Shown here piece by piece: positions 43,931 through 52,891 of a DNA stretch of 64,000 nucleotides; the stretch's first letter is position 1, and each line of letters opens with the position of its first letter. The notes beneath the pieces are model-generated. The model was not told where the DNA came from. It searched no databases and saw only the letters and a list, made by a program, of their open reading frames with translations. The DNA comes from VRUE01 sp036524775 (lineage in GTDB: Bacteria; Actinomycetota; Thermoleophilia; Solirubrobacterales; 70-9), in NCBI GenBank assembly GCA_036524775.1, contig DATDBO010000040.1, positions 24,643 to 88,642 of the forward strand, given 5' to 3'. The translations under genes were made by a program, and so were the position numbers.

Positions 43931-45462
43931 GGGCCGAGGAGGTAGTCGAGGAGGGCACGTTGCGGAGCGGCCGGACGGGCCGTGGCGCCGAGCTCTTCGC
44001 CTTCGCCCAGGCCGGGGGACCGGGGGGAGGGAGCCGGAATAGCCGGACCCGGGCTCAGCGAGCGCGGTCCGAGCGGACGAATCCCGGCAGAGGTGCCGCC
44101 GGTTTCACCGTCCTGCGTTTTCTGCAGCTGCTTGTACAGCTCGAGCGCGTCGGAGGCGGAGGCGGTCGAGCGAGCATTCGGGCCGTTGAAGTTCGCGACG
44201 CAGCCGCTCCTTCCTTCGGCGACGACCCAGTAGTCGATGCAATCGCTCAGGGCGACGATGTTGCGTCCGAAGTGGCCGTACTGATCGAATTCGTTGACCG
44301 TGGCGGCGGAGTTGTAGATCAGGTCGGCGAGGCTGTCGAAGCCGCCGCTTTCGGTGGCGCTGCCGAGGAAGGCGGCCAGTTCGGTGGTCGGCGTGGCGCC
44401 GCTGCGCGCCAGGTTGCGGATCTTCCGCACCACGGGGTCGGCGGCGCGGATCTTCGGTCCCGCTTCTTCGCCCGTGGCGCCGAGCGACTTCAGCGAGACG
44501 GTCTGGGCGGCGGAGAACGGCGTCAGGGCGCGAGTGGCGCGAGTGAGCGACGGCGCCGCTTTGGCGAGCGCTTCCTGGACCGGCGTACCCGCTTCCGCGA
44601 AGAACTCGAGGCTGGCCACCGTCTGGCGCAGCTCGCGCAGAAAACGCGGCAGCTTGCGCAGCGAGGCTTCCAGCGCGGCGCCCTCCTCGGCGCTCGCCTC
44701 CGCCGTGGCGCCGGCGTTGGTGAAGAAGCCGGCGACGCTGCGACGCTCGCGGGCCAGCGGCTCGAGGATGCGGTCGGAGTCGGCGGTGAGCTGGGCCAGC
44801 TGGTCGCGCTGTTGCCGGAGGATCAGGAAGAGGCGGTCGGCGTCGCGCAGGACCGGGTTGGCCCGCTTGACGACCTCCTCGATGTCCTCGCCGCGGCCGG
44901 CGAGGCCGGCGCCGAGTTCGTTGAGGATCAGGCGGAAGCGCTGCGCGTAGGTCAGCTGGTTGATGTTGTTGAGCAGGTCCGGGTCGACGCTGGTGCTGTT
45001 GTTCTCGACCGGCAGCAGGTACTGGCCCTCGCCCGGCTCCCCCTCCTCGATCTGCTCCAACGGCGGCGCGGGCTTCGAGCCGGGAGCGCGCGGCAGCGTC
45101 GGCCGGCAGTCGACGAACTTCTCGCCGATCAGCGACTGTGGCCGGATCAGGCAGCTCGCGTCGCTGCGGAAGTCCTGGAAGCCGGGATCTTCGATCTTCA
45201 TCGCGATCACCGCCTTGCCGGGCAGCGGCTGCGCCTTGCCGTCCTCGTAGCTGGCGATCTCGTCCGGCATCGTCACGCCGACCGACTCGATTTCGCCGAC
45301 GGTCGCGCCGGCGACCCTGACTTCCTCGCCCTTGACCATGAAGCCGCCGTTGTCGAAGATCGCCCGCACGACGTAGCTTTCGTCGTCCTCGCCGCCGGCG
45401 AGCAGCGCGACGAGCGCGATCACCGCGACGACCACCCCGAGTGCGAGCAGCGCTTTCCTCAT
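43927..45462 (-). CDS. MlaD/Mce-family protein, second gene of the mce operon
   Basis: 511 aa from the ATG at 45462, which overlaps the stop of the first mce gene (ATGA); the open frame extends 41 codons further but that part is inside the upstream gene. TM helix MRKALLALGVVVAVIALVAL, MCE domain (VRAIFDNGGFMVKGEEVRVA, GATVGEIESVGV) with an unusually long insertion (GKAQPLPGKAVIAMKIEDPG), then LIRPQSLIGEKFVDCRP. A long helical region is followed by a Pro/Gly-rich C-terminus (about residues 440-500) of low complexity. Two Cys (SDCIDY, GCVANF) may pair. Confidence 0.9.
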   Translation of the reverse strand: MRKALLALGVVVAVIALVALLAGGEDDESYVVRAIFDNGGFMVKGEEVRVAGATVGEIESVGVTMPDEIASYEDGKAQPLPGKAVIAMKIEDPGFQDFRSDASCLIRPQSLIGEKFVDCRPTLPRAPGSKPAPPLEQIEEGEPGEGQYLLPVENNSTSVDPDLLNNINQLTYAQRFRLILNELGAGLAGRGEDIEEVVKRANPVLRDADRLFLILRQQRDQLAQLTADSDRILEPLARERRSVAGFFTNAGATAEASAEEGAALEASLRKLPRFLRELRQTVASLEFFAEAGTPVQEALAKAAPSLTRATRALTPFSAAQTVSLKSLGATGEEAGPKIRAADPVVRKIRNLARSGATPTTELAAFLGSATESGGFDSLADLIYNSAATVNEFDQYGHFGRNIVALSDCIDYWVVAEGRSGCVANFNGPNARSTASASDALELYKQLQKTQDGETGGTSAGIRPLGPRSLSPGPAIPAPSPRSPGLGEGEELGATARPAAPQRALLDYLLGP

Positions 45463-46943
45463 GGCCCTGGTGGCGCGTCGGCCGGGTCGCATTCGGAGGT
45501 CGGGTTCACGCCGGAGCCGGCGAAGGGCGGCTCGGTGAACGGGCTGGAGCCGTCGGCGGCAGCCTGGGCGGCGGCGCCGGGACAAGGCCGGCGCGTCCCG
45601 GCCGAATCGCCAAACGCTTCGTACTGTTGGCTCGGTGGGATCGGTTCCAGCTCACCGGTGCCGGCGTTGCGTTTGAACATGTTGAGGGCGAACTGAACGC
45701 GGGCATAGTGGCCGTTGCTGTCGTAGTAACCGGTGATCTGGCCGAGCTTGCCGAGGCCGTTGAAGATCTCTGGCGTGTAGGCGCGGGCGAAGCGGAGCGT
45801 CGGCAGGAAGTCCTCGATCGCCTGTTCGGAGTTGGGGAATGCCTTGGCCGCGCGCGTCTGCACGCCGGGCAGGAAGCCGAGCGCTTCGGCAGTGTCGTTG
45901 GCGAAGCCCTTGCGGCGCACGCTGAGGCGGAGATCCCGGAAGACCGGCACCGCTTTGCCCAGCACCGGCCCCAGTTCGGCCAGGAACGGCGCCAGGTCCT
46001 TGGTCGCCGGCTTGGCCGTCTCGACCAGCGGGTCGAGGTCGTCGAGCGCGGCGCGCAGGTTGACGAAGGTGGTGTTGCTCTGCCGCATGAACGACGGCAG
46101 CAGCCGCAGCGCCTGGTCGAACTCCTCGTTTTGGCGGGCGATCGCGGCGAACGCGGTGCTCGCGTTGGAAACCGCGCTGGAGAGCTGCTCGCCGCGCTGC
46201 GCGACCGCGGTCGAGAGCTTGGCCGAGCTGACCACGAAGCGTTCGAGCAGGTTCTGGTCGGCGTTCAGTTCGCCGACGAACTTGGTCGCCCGGTTGAGCG
46301 ACGGGCCGAAGTACTTGAAGGTCTCGTTGGCCTGCTTGCCCCGTTCGGAGAACTGTTCGGCGTTGCCGCGGATGAACTGGCCGAGGGCGCGGCGCACCGG
46401 GTTGGGGAAGGTGTTGAGCAGCTGGTCGAGGTCGACCTCGGTCGTGGTCGAGCCGAGGTCGAGCGTGGCGCCGTCGTCGAGCGCCGGTTTGCTGTTCGGC
46501 CCGGGGCTGACCGCGATGTAGTGGTTGGCGACGCCGGAGAGCGAGGTCGCGCGGATCGTCGCCGTCGAGCCCTCGTGCAGCTCCTGTTCGATGCTGATCT
46601 CGATCTCGGCCAGGTTGTCGTCGGTGAGGCCGATGCTCTCGACCGACCCCACTCCCTGGCCGCCGATCAGGACCTGGTTGTCGGGCACGAGCTGCGCCGC
46701 GTTCTGGAAGACGAGCCGATACTTGTGGCTGCCGTTGCCGCCGAGCAGGACCACGGCGAGGGCGATGACGACGATTGCCAGGCCGGCCAGGGCCGCCGCG
46801 CGGGCGGGGGTGATCCCCCGGGCTTGCGCCGGGCTTTTCTCCTCGCCTAATGGTTTGGCAGCCACGGGTCGTCGCTTGCTGTTCCCCCGCCTCCGTACCG
46901 GAGAAACCAGCCGACGAATCGTATCCGAGCGGTCAGCCGCCAC
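45459..46943 (-). CDS. MlaD/Mce-family protein, first gene of the mce operon
   Basis: 494 aa with a GTG start. The Arg-rich cytoplasmic N-terminus (about 45 residues) leads to a TM helix (AAALAGLAIVVIALAVVLLG). MCE domain: YRLVFQNAAQLVPDNQVLIG, GQGVGSVESIGLTDDNLAEI, and IRATSLSGVANHYIAVSPG. The helical part (LTDQ-poor, Gln/Ala-rich) runs to about residue 420. The C-terminus has two Cys (RRPCPGA, TSECDPA). It is the head of a six-gene operon; directly upstream is an MmpL-type transporter on the same strand after 52 bases, not a YrbE permease. Confidence 0.9.
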   Translation of the reverse strand: MAADRSDTIRRLVSPVRRRGNSKRRPVAAKPLGEEKSPAQARGITPARAAALAGLAIVVIALAVVLLGGNGSHKYRLVFQNAAQLVPDNQVLIGGQGVGSVESIGLTDDNLAEIEISIEQELHEGSTATIRATSLSGVANHYIAVSPGPNSKPALDDGATLDLGSTTTEVDLDQLLNTFPNPVRRALGQFIRGNAEQFSERGKQANETFKYFGPSLNRATKFVGELNADQNLLERFVVSSAKLSTAVAQRGEQLSSAVSNASTAFAAIARQNEEFDQALRLLPSFMRQSNTTFVNLRAALDDLDPLVETAKPATKDLAPFLAELGPVLGKAVPVFRDLRLSVRRKGFANDTAEALGFLPGVQTRAAKAFPNSEQAIEDFLPTLRFARAYTPEIFNGLGKLGQITGYYDSNGHYARVQFALNMFKRNAGTGELEPIPPSQQYEAFGDSAGTRRPCPGAAAQAAADGSSPFTEPPFAGSGVNPTSECDPADAPPGP

Positions 46944-46995
46944 GCATGCGGCCTCGCCTGCCTTAACTCCAAGTCAACGCGCCTGCATACCGCGC

Positions 46996-49900
46996 TCAAA
47001 CGTTGAAGCGCGGCAACACCCGGTCGAGGCGCCGGGGCAGCCACCAGACCCGGTCGCCGAAGAGCAGCATCAGCGCCGGCAGGAGGACGATCCGGACCAC
47101 CGTCGCGTCGAGCAGCACGGCCACCGTGAGGCCGACCCCGAGCTGGCTGACGGTGGCGATCGAGGCGCCGGCGAAGGCGACGAAGATGGCCATCATGATC
47201 GCCGCCGCGCCGGTGATCACCCGCGCCGTGCGGGCGAGGCCGAACTCGATCGCCGCGGTGTGGTCGCTGTCGCGGTCGTAGCGCTCGCGCATCCGCACCA
47301 AGAGGAAGACCGCGTAGTCGATCGAGAGGCCGAAGACGACGCCGAAGATCGCCGTCGCCCCGACCGCGTCGACGTAGGTGCGGCCGCCCAGCGGCCACTC
47401 GTCGGGCAGCTCGAAGAGCAGGGTGAGGACGCCGAAGGCGACGGCGACGGTGGCCAGGTTGAGGCCGACTGCGATCGCCGCCAGCGGCAGCGCCCGCAGG
47501 ACGAGGACGAGGACGAGGAAGGTGGCGATCGTGATTGCGGCGATCACGAGCGGCATCCGCCCGCGGGTGACGGCGCTGTACTCGTTGAGCTGAGCGGCGC
47601 CCCCGGCGACGCCGGTCTCCAGGTCGGCTTCGCGGCCCAGCGCCTCGGCCTCGCGGTCGAGCCGCTTGTCGAGCGCGATCGAGCCGGGCGTGTTGAAGGT
47701 GTAACGCGAGATCACCAGGATCGCCGCCGCCTGGCCGCCGCCGTCGAGGTCGATCGCTTCGGCGGCGCGCTCGCGGACCCCCGCCTGGGCGCCGTCGAGG
47801 GCAGAGAGGACGAAGAAGCCGGACGAGAACAGCCCGGGCGCTTCCCGCTGCAGGCGTCGCGCGCGGCGGTTGAGCGAGCTCGAGCCGGCGACGACCTGGA
47901 CGGTCGCTCGGCGCAGCCCCGACTGCAGCGGGTAGGAAGCCGCGTAGCCCTCCGCCAGCCGCTGCTCGAGCGTGCCCGCCCCGTCGCGCAGCTGGGCGAG
48001 GCCGCCGGCCAAGGCGGTCGCCCCGGCGGCGAGCCGGCCGACCCCGTCCTGGAGGCCGCTCGCCGCGCGGGCCAGCCGGGCCGAGCCGTGGGCCAGCCTT
48101 TTGCCGCCCCCCTCCAGTTTGCGCAGGGCGTCGGAGAGCCGCGTGACGCCGTTGCGCAGCCGTTGGATCAGCGCCAGGCTGGAGGCCAGCCAGTCGACCA
48201 CCTGATCGGCTTCTTCGGCGTCGGCGAGCAGGCGGCCCTCCAGCGCCGCCAGTTCAGTCGGCAGGCCGGCGTAGCCGGGCGCGTAGGGAGCGCCGCTGGT
48301 CGGGTCGGTGCCGCTGACCGCGGCGAGCGCCCGCGTCACCGCGGCGAGCGCGCCGACATAGTTGGGGTCGGCTTTGCCGGTCGTCATCCCCTCCAGCTCG
48401 GCCAGCGCGGTCCTCAGCTGAGCTTCGGCGTCCTCCGCCGGCGAGCGCAGGCGCGGCAGGGTCTGCTTCGCCTCCTCTTCGAGCGAGCGGCGCACCTCGC
48501 GCGCTCGCCGCAGGGCGTTGCGGCGCAGACTCGGGCCGAGGCTCTGCAGGGCGAACTTGGCGTTGAGGCCGGCCAGCGCGACGCGGTGCTGGGCGCCGGC
48601 GAGCTTGCGGGTCCCCTCGGCGAAGATCTGCAACGCGCTCACGGCCCGCTCACTGCCGGAGCCGGCCAACGCCAGGCCGCCGGCGAGCGCCGTGGCCCCG
48701 GTCTCGGCAGTGTCCGACCCTTGCGCGAGCAGGCCCGCGCCGTAGCTGGCTTTGGCGACGCCGTCGCGCAGCTGCGCGACACCGCTCGCGGCGCGGCCGA
48801 GGTTTCGTCCCAGCCGCGAGAGCTGGGCCAGCGGCCCGGTTTCGCCGCCCGTGGCGAGCAGCGCGCCGGCCTGGCGCAGCGGGGCCACCGCGCGAGAGAT
48901 CTGCGCCGGCCCGATCACCGCCTGCACGCCGGGCTGCTTGGCGATGCGGTGCTGCCAACGGCTCAGCGTCGCCAGCCGCTGCGGCTCGGTCACGGTGCCG
49001 CTCTCGGCGGCGGCGACGATCACGAAGGGCGCGTCGTAGCCCGGTCCGACCGAGCGGCGGATCAGTTCGAAGTCCTGCCGGATCGGGTCGTCGGAGGCGA
49101 GCTGGGCCTGGCTCGGCGGCCCGGTCTTGAGGCCTAGGGCGGGAGCGGCGAGGAGGAGGACGAGCAGCCCGATCGCGATCGTTGCGGCGGCCGGGCGGCG
49201 CAGCGCAGCGCCGACCAGGACCATCAGGCGCGAGCGGCCCTCGCCCGGAGCGGGCCCGATCCGCCAGCGGTCGACGTTGGGCCCAAGCAGGGTGAGGACC
49301 GCCGGCCCGGCGACGACGGCGACGAGGACGCTGAGGCCGACGACGAGGGCCAGCGTCGCCGCCAACGAGCCCAGCAGCGAGCCGGGGACGACGAAGAAGG
49401 CGACGACCATCGAGAGCATCAGCGTGCTGCCGGCGAAGACAGTCGTGCGACCGGCAGTGTGGCGGGTGGCGCGGGCCGCCTCCGCCGGCGTCGCCCCTTC
49501 CGCCAGCTCTTCGCGGAAGCGCGAGACCATCAGGAGGGCGTAGTCGACGCCGAGCGCCAGCCCCATCATCGTGCAGACGACGAGCGCGAAGGCATCGACG
49601 CTGAACCGGTCGGCGGCGAGCGCGAGCAGCCCGCGCGAGCTGATCACGGTCACCGCGCCGAAGGCGAGCGGGATCGCCGCCGCGATCGGCGAGCGGAAGA
49701 CGAGCAGGAGGACGAGCAGGAGGATCGGCGCGGCGATCAGCTCGCCGCGCTCGGTGGCCTCGATCGAGTCCTCCTGGATCGCCGCCGAGAGCGTTGCGAA
49801 GCCGGTCTGCGTCGCTTGAACGGGGGGGTGAATCTCCGTCTCGAGCAGCCGGTTCAGCTCCGGCACCGTCTCGTCGACCGCCTCGTCGATGCCGACGTGG

Positions 49901-50316
49901 AAGTCGGCGATGACTATTGCCCGATCGGGCCTGGGCCGCAGGCGCTGCACCGAGCCGCGGTCCCAGGGCGAGAGGGTGGTCACGGCCGGATCGCTGCGCA
50001 GGGCGCGGATCAGCTCCGGCCCCTGGCGGTCGAGCGCTGCGGCCGGGCCGCGCAGGAGGATCACGAACGGGGCGCTTTCGCCGAAGTGCTCGCGCAGGAT
50101 CTGGTTGGAGCGGGCGGAGGAGGTGCCGGGGATCTCGAGCGTGGTCGGGCTGAGCTTCTCCTCGACGTCGAGGCCGAGCCCGCCGAGGACGACGAGGACC
50201 GCGAGGGACGCCGCCAGCACGCGCCGCGGCCGGCGCAGCAGGGCAGAGCCGCGGCCTCCGGCCGCCTCGCGCGCGGCGTCGCCGCGCTCCCGCCCCCTGC
50301 TCCTCCTCAACCGCAC
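46996..50316 (-). CDS. MmpL/RND-family transporter, copy 1 (1106 aa)
   Basis: Start set at GTG 50316 (the open frame continues 30 codons further into the divergent gene's leader). About twelve TM helices in two halves: TM1, then an extracytoplasmic domain with FGESAPFVILLRG, then TM2-6 with ALGVDYALLMVSRFREEL, the proton-relay-like motif of MmpL proteins; the second half has VFGLSIDYAVFLLVRMRERY. The second extracytoplasmic domain is very long (about residues 440-830) with GG..L..G repeats (LAGGLAQLRDGAGTLEQRLA) as in YhgE/Pip-type helical hairpins. It lies 52 bases upstream of the mce operon in the same direction, so the two may be co-transcribed. Lipid export is inferred. Confidence 0.9.
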   Translation of the reverse strand: MRLRRSRGRERGDAAREAAGGRGSALLRRPRRVLAASLAVLVVLGGLGLDVEEKLSPTTLEIPGTSSARSNQILREHFGESAPFVILLRGPAAALDRQGPELIRALRSDPAVTTLSPWDRGSVQRLRPRPDRAIVIADFHVGIDEAVDETVPELNRLLETEIHPPVQATQTGFATLSAAIQEDSIEATERGELIAAPILLLVLLLVFRSPIAAAIPLAFGAVTVISSRGLLALAADRFSVDAFALVVCTMMGLALGVDYALLMVSRFREELAEGATPAEAARATRHTAGRTTVFAGSTLMLSMVVAFFVVPGSLLGSLAATLALVVGLSVLVAVVAGPAVLTLLGPNVDRWRIGPAPGEGRSRLMVLVGAALRRPAAATIAIGLLVLLLAAPALGLKTGPPSQAQLASDDPIRQDFELIRRSVGPGYDAPFVIVAAAESGTVTEPQRLATLSRWQHRIAKQPGVQAVIGPAQISRAVAPLRQAGALLATGGETGPLAQLSRLGRNLGRAASGVAQLRDGVAKASYGAGLLAQGSDTAETGATALAGGLALAGSGSERAVSALQIFAEGTRKLAGAQHRVALAGLNAKFALQSLGPSLRRNALRRAREVRRSLEEEAKQTLPRLRSPAEDAEAQLRTALAELEGMTTGKADPNYVGALAAVTRALAAVSGTDPTSGAPYAPGYAGLPTELAALEGRLLADAEEADQVVDWLASSLALIQRLRNGVTRLSDALRKLEGGGKRLAHGSARLARAASGLQDGVGRLAAGATALAGGLAQLRDGAGTLEQRLAEGYAASYPLQSGLRRATVQVVAGSSSLNRRARRLQREAPGLFSSGFFVLSALDGAQAGVRERAAEAIDLDGGGQAAAILVISRYTFNTPGSIALDKRLDREAEALGREADLETGVAGGAAQLNEYSAVTRGRMPLVIAAITIATFLVLVLVLRALPLAAIAVGLNLATVAVAFGVLTLLFELPDEWPLGGRTYVDAVGATAIFGVVFGLSIDYAVFLLVRMRERYDRDSDHTAAIEFGLARTARVITGAAAIMMAIFVAFAGASIATVSQLGVGLTVAVLLDATVVRIVLLPALMLLFGDRVWWLPRRLDRVLPRFNV

Positions 50317-50357
50317 CGTGCTAGTTTGGCGGTCGGGGCACACGGAGGGGGCTGAGG

Positions 50358-51125
50358 ATGCGGAAGACTCTGTTAAGGACGTTCGTAGCGGTCGGGGCGA
50401 TCGCATTGCTGGGCGCCGGTGCGGCGCAGGCGATCACGCTGCGGATCGGAAACATCGTGATCAGCGGCGACGGCGGCTTCACGCCGACGACGCTGCCGAA
50501 GCGCGAGAACGCGCCGATCAAGCTCTACGGCCACGCCAGGTTCAGCACGACCGACGGGACGCGGCCCTCGCCCCTGCGCCGCTTGGTGCTCGAATTCGAC
50601 AAGCACGGCGCGGTCGAGACCCGCGGCCTGCCGAAATGCACGCAGCAGAAGCTTGTGGCGACGACGACCGCGGGCGCGCGGCGGAACTGCCGCGGCTCGA
50701 TCGTCGGCACGGGCTTCGGCACGGCGCTGGTCGAGCTGCCCGAACAGCGCGGGATCGAGGCTTCCTCGGCGCTGACCCTGTTCAACGGGCCGCTCGTGCA
50801 CGGCAATCCCTCGGTGCTCGGCCACGCCCACCTCGACTACCCGGCGCCGACCACCTACATCGTCCTGATCGAGATCGAGAAGATCAACAACGGCCGCTAC
50901 GGATTCCGCACCGTCGCCGAGTTCCCCAAGATCGCCAACGACTACGGCTCGCCGCTCTACGGCAGGCTCAAGATCGGCAAGGAATGGAAGTACAAAGGCA
51001 AGACCTTGAGCTACGCCAACGCGCACTGCGCCGACGGTCGCCTGCAGGCGGAGGCAGAGTTCACCTTCAAAGACGGCAGCTTCGTCAGCGGCACGATCTT
51101 CAAGCCCTGCAAGGTCGCCAAGTAG
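50358..51125 (+). CDS. Secreted four-Cys family protein, copy 3 (255 aa)
   Basis: Signal peptide MRKTLLRTFVAVGAIALLGA with cleavage near AAQA. Family landmarks: RIGNIVISGDGGFTPTTLPK, PSPLRRLVLEFDKHG, RGLPKC (Cys94), NCRGSIVGTG (Cys111), ALTLFNG, SYANAHCADG and FKPC. GGAGGGGG precedes the ATG. It is divergent from the MmpL copy 1 gene with 41 bases between start codons, so the two probably share a control region. Copy 4 follows after 57 bases on the same strand, with its own Shine-Dalgarno. Confidence 0.85.
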   Translation: MRKTLLRTFVAVGAIALLGAGAAQAITLRIGNIVISGDGGFTPTTLPKRENAPIKLYGHARFSTTDGTRPSPLRRLVLEFDKHGAVETRGLPKCTQQKLVATTTAGARRNCRGSIVGTGFGTALVELPEQRGIEASSALTLFNGPLVHGNPSVLGHAHLDYPAPTTYIVLIEIEKINNGRYGFRTVAEFPKIANDYGSPLYGRLKIGKEWKYKGKTLSYANAHCADGRLQAEAEFTFKDGSFVSGTIFKPCKVAK

Positions 51126-51182
51126 CTCTAGCCGCCGAGCCGGCGGCGCTACCCTGATTGGTAACGGGGTATTCAGGAGGGG

Positions 51183-51950
51183 ATGATGGCGAAGCGACTA
51201 CTGGCGATGGGCATGCTGCTCGCGGTCTGCGCCGCATTGCTCGGCGGCGTCGCCGGCGCGGCGACCGTGCGGGTGGGAACGCTCGTCCTGCATGCCGACG
51301 GGGGGTTCGCACCGCGGCTGCTGCCGAAGCGCAGCTTCGCGCCGATCCGCTTCCAGGGCTACGGCGACGTCAACACCACCGACGGCTCGCTGCCGCCGGC
51401 GCTGAACCACGTCAAGGTCGACTTCGACCGCGACGGGCGGCTGACCACGACCGGCCTGCCGACCTGCGCGCCGGCCGACGTCGAGGCGGCGTCGCCGGGG
51501 GAGGCGCGGCGGCGCTGCCGGGACGCGATCGTCGGTGTCGGAAGCATCGGCGCGGCCGTGCCGATGCCCGACGTCGGGCGGATCCAGATGAACTCGCCGC
51601 TGACGATCTTCAACGGCCCGCGGCAAGGCGGCAACCCGACCGTCGTCCTCCACGCCCAGGCGCCGGCGCCGATCTCCGAGACCTACGTCGTCCTGATCCC
51701 GATCGAACGCCGAAGCGGCGCCTATCGCTACCGCGCGGAGTTCGACGTCCCCTCGATCGCCGCCGGCACCGGCGCGCTGACCCACATCGACGCCAAGATC
51801 GGCCGCCGCTGGCGCTCCGGGGGGGGCGAGCGCAGCTACGTCTCCGCCCGTTGCTCGGACTACATCCTGCAGACCAAGGGCTACTTCTCCTTCGCCGACG
51901 GCAACGTCATCTACGGCAGCGTCTTCAAAGCCTGCCGCCCCAAGCCCTGA
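51183..51950 (+). CDS. Secreted four-Cys family protein, copy 4 (255 aa)
   Basis: Signal peptide LLAMGMLLAVCAALLGGVAG followed by AATVRVGTLVLHADGGF. The four family Cys are present (GLPTC, RRRCRDAIVGVG, ARCSDY, FKACRPKP). The strong AGGAGG at 51175-51180 lies 2 bases before the ATG at 51183 and 5 bases before the ATG at 51186, so 51186 (MAKRLL) may be the true start. Between copies 3 and 4 a GC-rich inverted repeat (GCCGCC/GGCGGC near 51131-51147) could be an attenuating hairpin. Downstream is tRNA-Lys. Confidence 0.85.
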   Translation: MMAKRLLAMGMLLAVCAALLGGVAGAATVRVGTLVLHADGGFAPRLLPKRSFAPIRFQGYGDVNTTDGSLPPALNHVKVDFDRDGRLTTTGLPTCAPADVEAASPGEARRRCRDAIVGVGSIGAAVPMPDVGRIQMNSPLTIFNGPRQGGNPTVVLHAQAPAPISETYVVLIPIERRSGAYRYRAEFDVPSIAAGTGALTHIDAKIGRRWRSGGGERSYVSARCSDYILQTKGYFSFADGNVIYGSVFKACRPKP

Positions 51951-51976
51951 GCCCCCGGCCGCGCACGCCGGCTTCC

Positions 51977-51982
51977 TATACT
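51977..51982 (+). promoter_or_regulatory. -10 box of the tRNA-Lys gene
   Basis: TATACT ends 10 bases before the first tRNA nucleotide, a near-consensus -10 hexamer at the right distance for a tRNA transcript with a short 5' leader. No clear -35 TTGACA is seen. Confidence 0.6.
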
Positions 51983-51992
51983 TGCCGGTCTC

Positions 51993-52065
51993 GGGCCGTT
52001 AGCTCAGTTGGTAGAGCAGGAGACTCTTAATCTCAAGGTCGTAGGTTCGATCCCTACACGGCCCA
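51993..52065 (+). tRNA. tRNA-Lys (anticodon CTT)
   Basis: Full cloverleaf: acceptor arm GGGCCGT/ACGGCCC (51993-51999 with 52058-52064), D-loop AGCTCAGTTGGTAGAGC, anticodon loop CTCTTAA giving CTT, T-loop GTTCGATCC. Discriminator A at 52065; CCA is not encoded and would be added. No attachment-site duplication or integrase is seen next to it. Confidence 0.97.
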
Positions 52066-52077
52066 TTCCGGGACGCG

Positions 52078-52887
52078 CTAGCCGCCGGGCGGAGCTTCGC
52101 CGCCGCCCAGACTGAGCGGGTTCTGCAGGCTTTCTTTGCCCGATTGGCGTTCCTGTTTGGCGGCCGCCTGAAGCGATTTCTGGAACTGCTTGGCGCGTTT
52201 GCGGTATTCGCCCAGCTGTTTTTCGATCGCTTCGGCTTCGCTTTTCGAGCCGGCTTCGGCCGCGACTTCCTTGGTCAGCTTGTCGCCTTCGGCGAAGTTG
52301 CCGTCGAAGTATTCGTAGATCGCAAGGGTGCTCCGCGTGCCGACGCTGGGCTGGGCTTCGGCGGCGATCCGCTGCGCCTCAGCGGCGAGGTTGACGTTGC
52401 GCGTGATTTCGCTCAGGCTGTTGGACCCGGTTTCGGCGACGCGGAAGAAGGTCCCGGCGACGAGCAGCGCCGCCGAGGGGTTCGGCTCGTCGCCCGCCTT
52501 CTTCAGGTAGCGGTTCCACGATTCCGCGGCCGCTTCGAAGTCGCTCCGCGCCTCCGGCGGGATCACCGCGGTTTCGCCTTCGGCGACCGGTTCGATCTTG
52601 GAGTTGCCGGTGTTGATCTCCGCTCGCGTCAGCGTCAGCAGCAGCTGCTCGTCGTCGGGGCTTTTGGCGAGCCGCCCTTCGATCCGCTCGACCTGGTCTT
52701 CGAAGACCTCGCTGGCGCTGCTGCCGCCACTCGAGGTGCCGACGAGTTCGCCCAGGTTGAAGGGCCCGATGACGAGGAAGAGGCTGCCCCCCATCAGCAG
52801 TGCGAGGAGCGCGTAGACCACCTGGATCACGTGTTTGCGCCTGCCCCTCGTGTCGAACAGCATGCGCCGCTCGCCCTTCTGTGCCAT
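52078..52887 (-). CDS. Membrane-anchored TPR-like protein (269 aa)
   Basis: Start set at the ATG 52887 (MAQKGERRML), with GGGAG just upstream. Basic N-terminus, one TM helix (VIQVVYALLALLMGGSLFLV), then a helical extracytoplasmic region with TPR-like repeats (SPDDEQLLLTLTRAEINTGN, PSAALLVAGTFFRVAE, RSTLAIYEYFDGNFAEGDKL), and a Gln/Lys-rich helical tail. It may be a protein-interaction scaffold in the envelope. It lies 4 bases after the tatC stop in the same direction and is probably co-transcribed with tatAC. Confidence 0.8.
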   Translation of the reverse strand: MAQKGERRMLFDTRGRRKHVIQVVYALLALLMGGSLFLVIGPFNLGELVGTSSGGSSASEVFEDQVERIEGRLAKSPDDEQLLLTLTRAEINTGNSKIEPVAEGETAVIPPEARSDFEAAAESWNRYLKKAGDEPNPSAALLVAGTFFRVAETGSNSLSEITRNVNLAAEAQRIAAEAQPSVGTRSTLAIYEYFDGNFAEGDKLTKEVAAEAGSKSEAEAIEKQLGEYRKRAKQFQKSLQAAAKQERQSGKESLQNPLSLGGGEAPPGG

Positions 52888-52891
52888 CTCC

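Noticed and set aside
51993..52065. tRNA-Lys as an integration site of a genomic island
   Set aside because: No integrase and no repeat of the tRNA 3' end found nearby.
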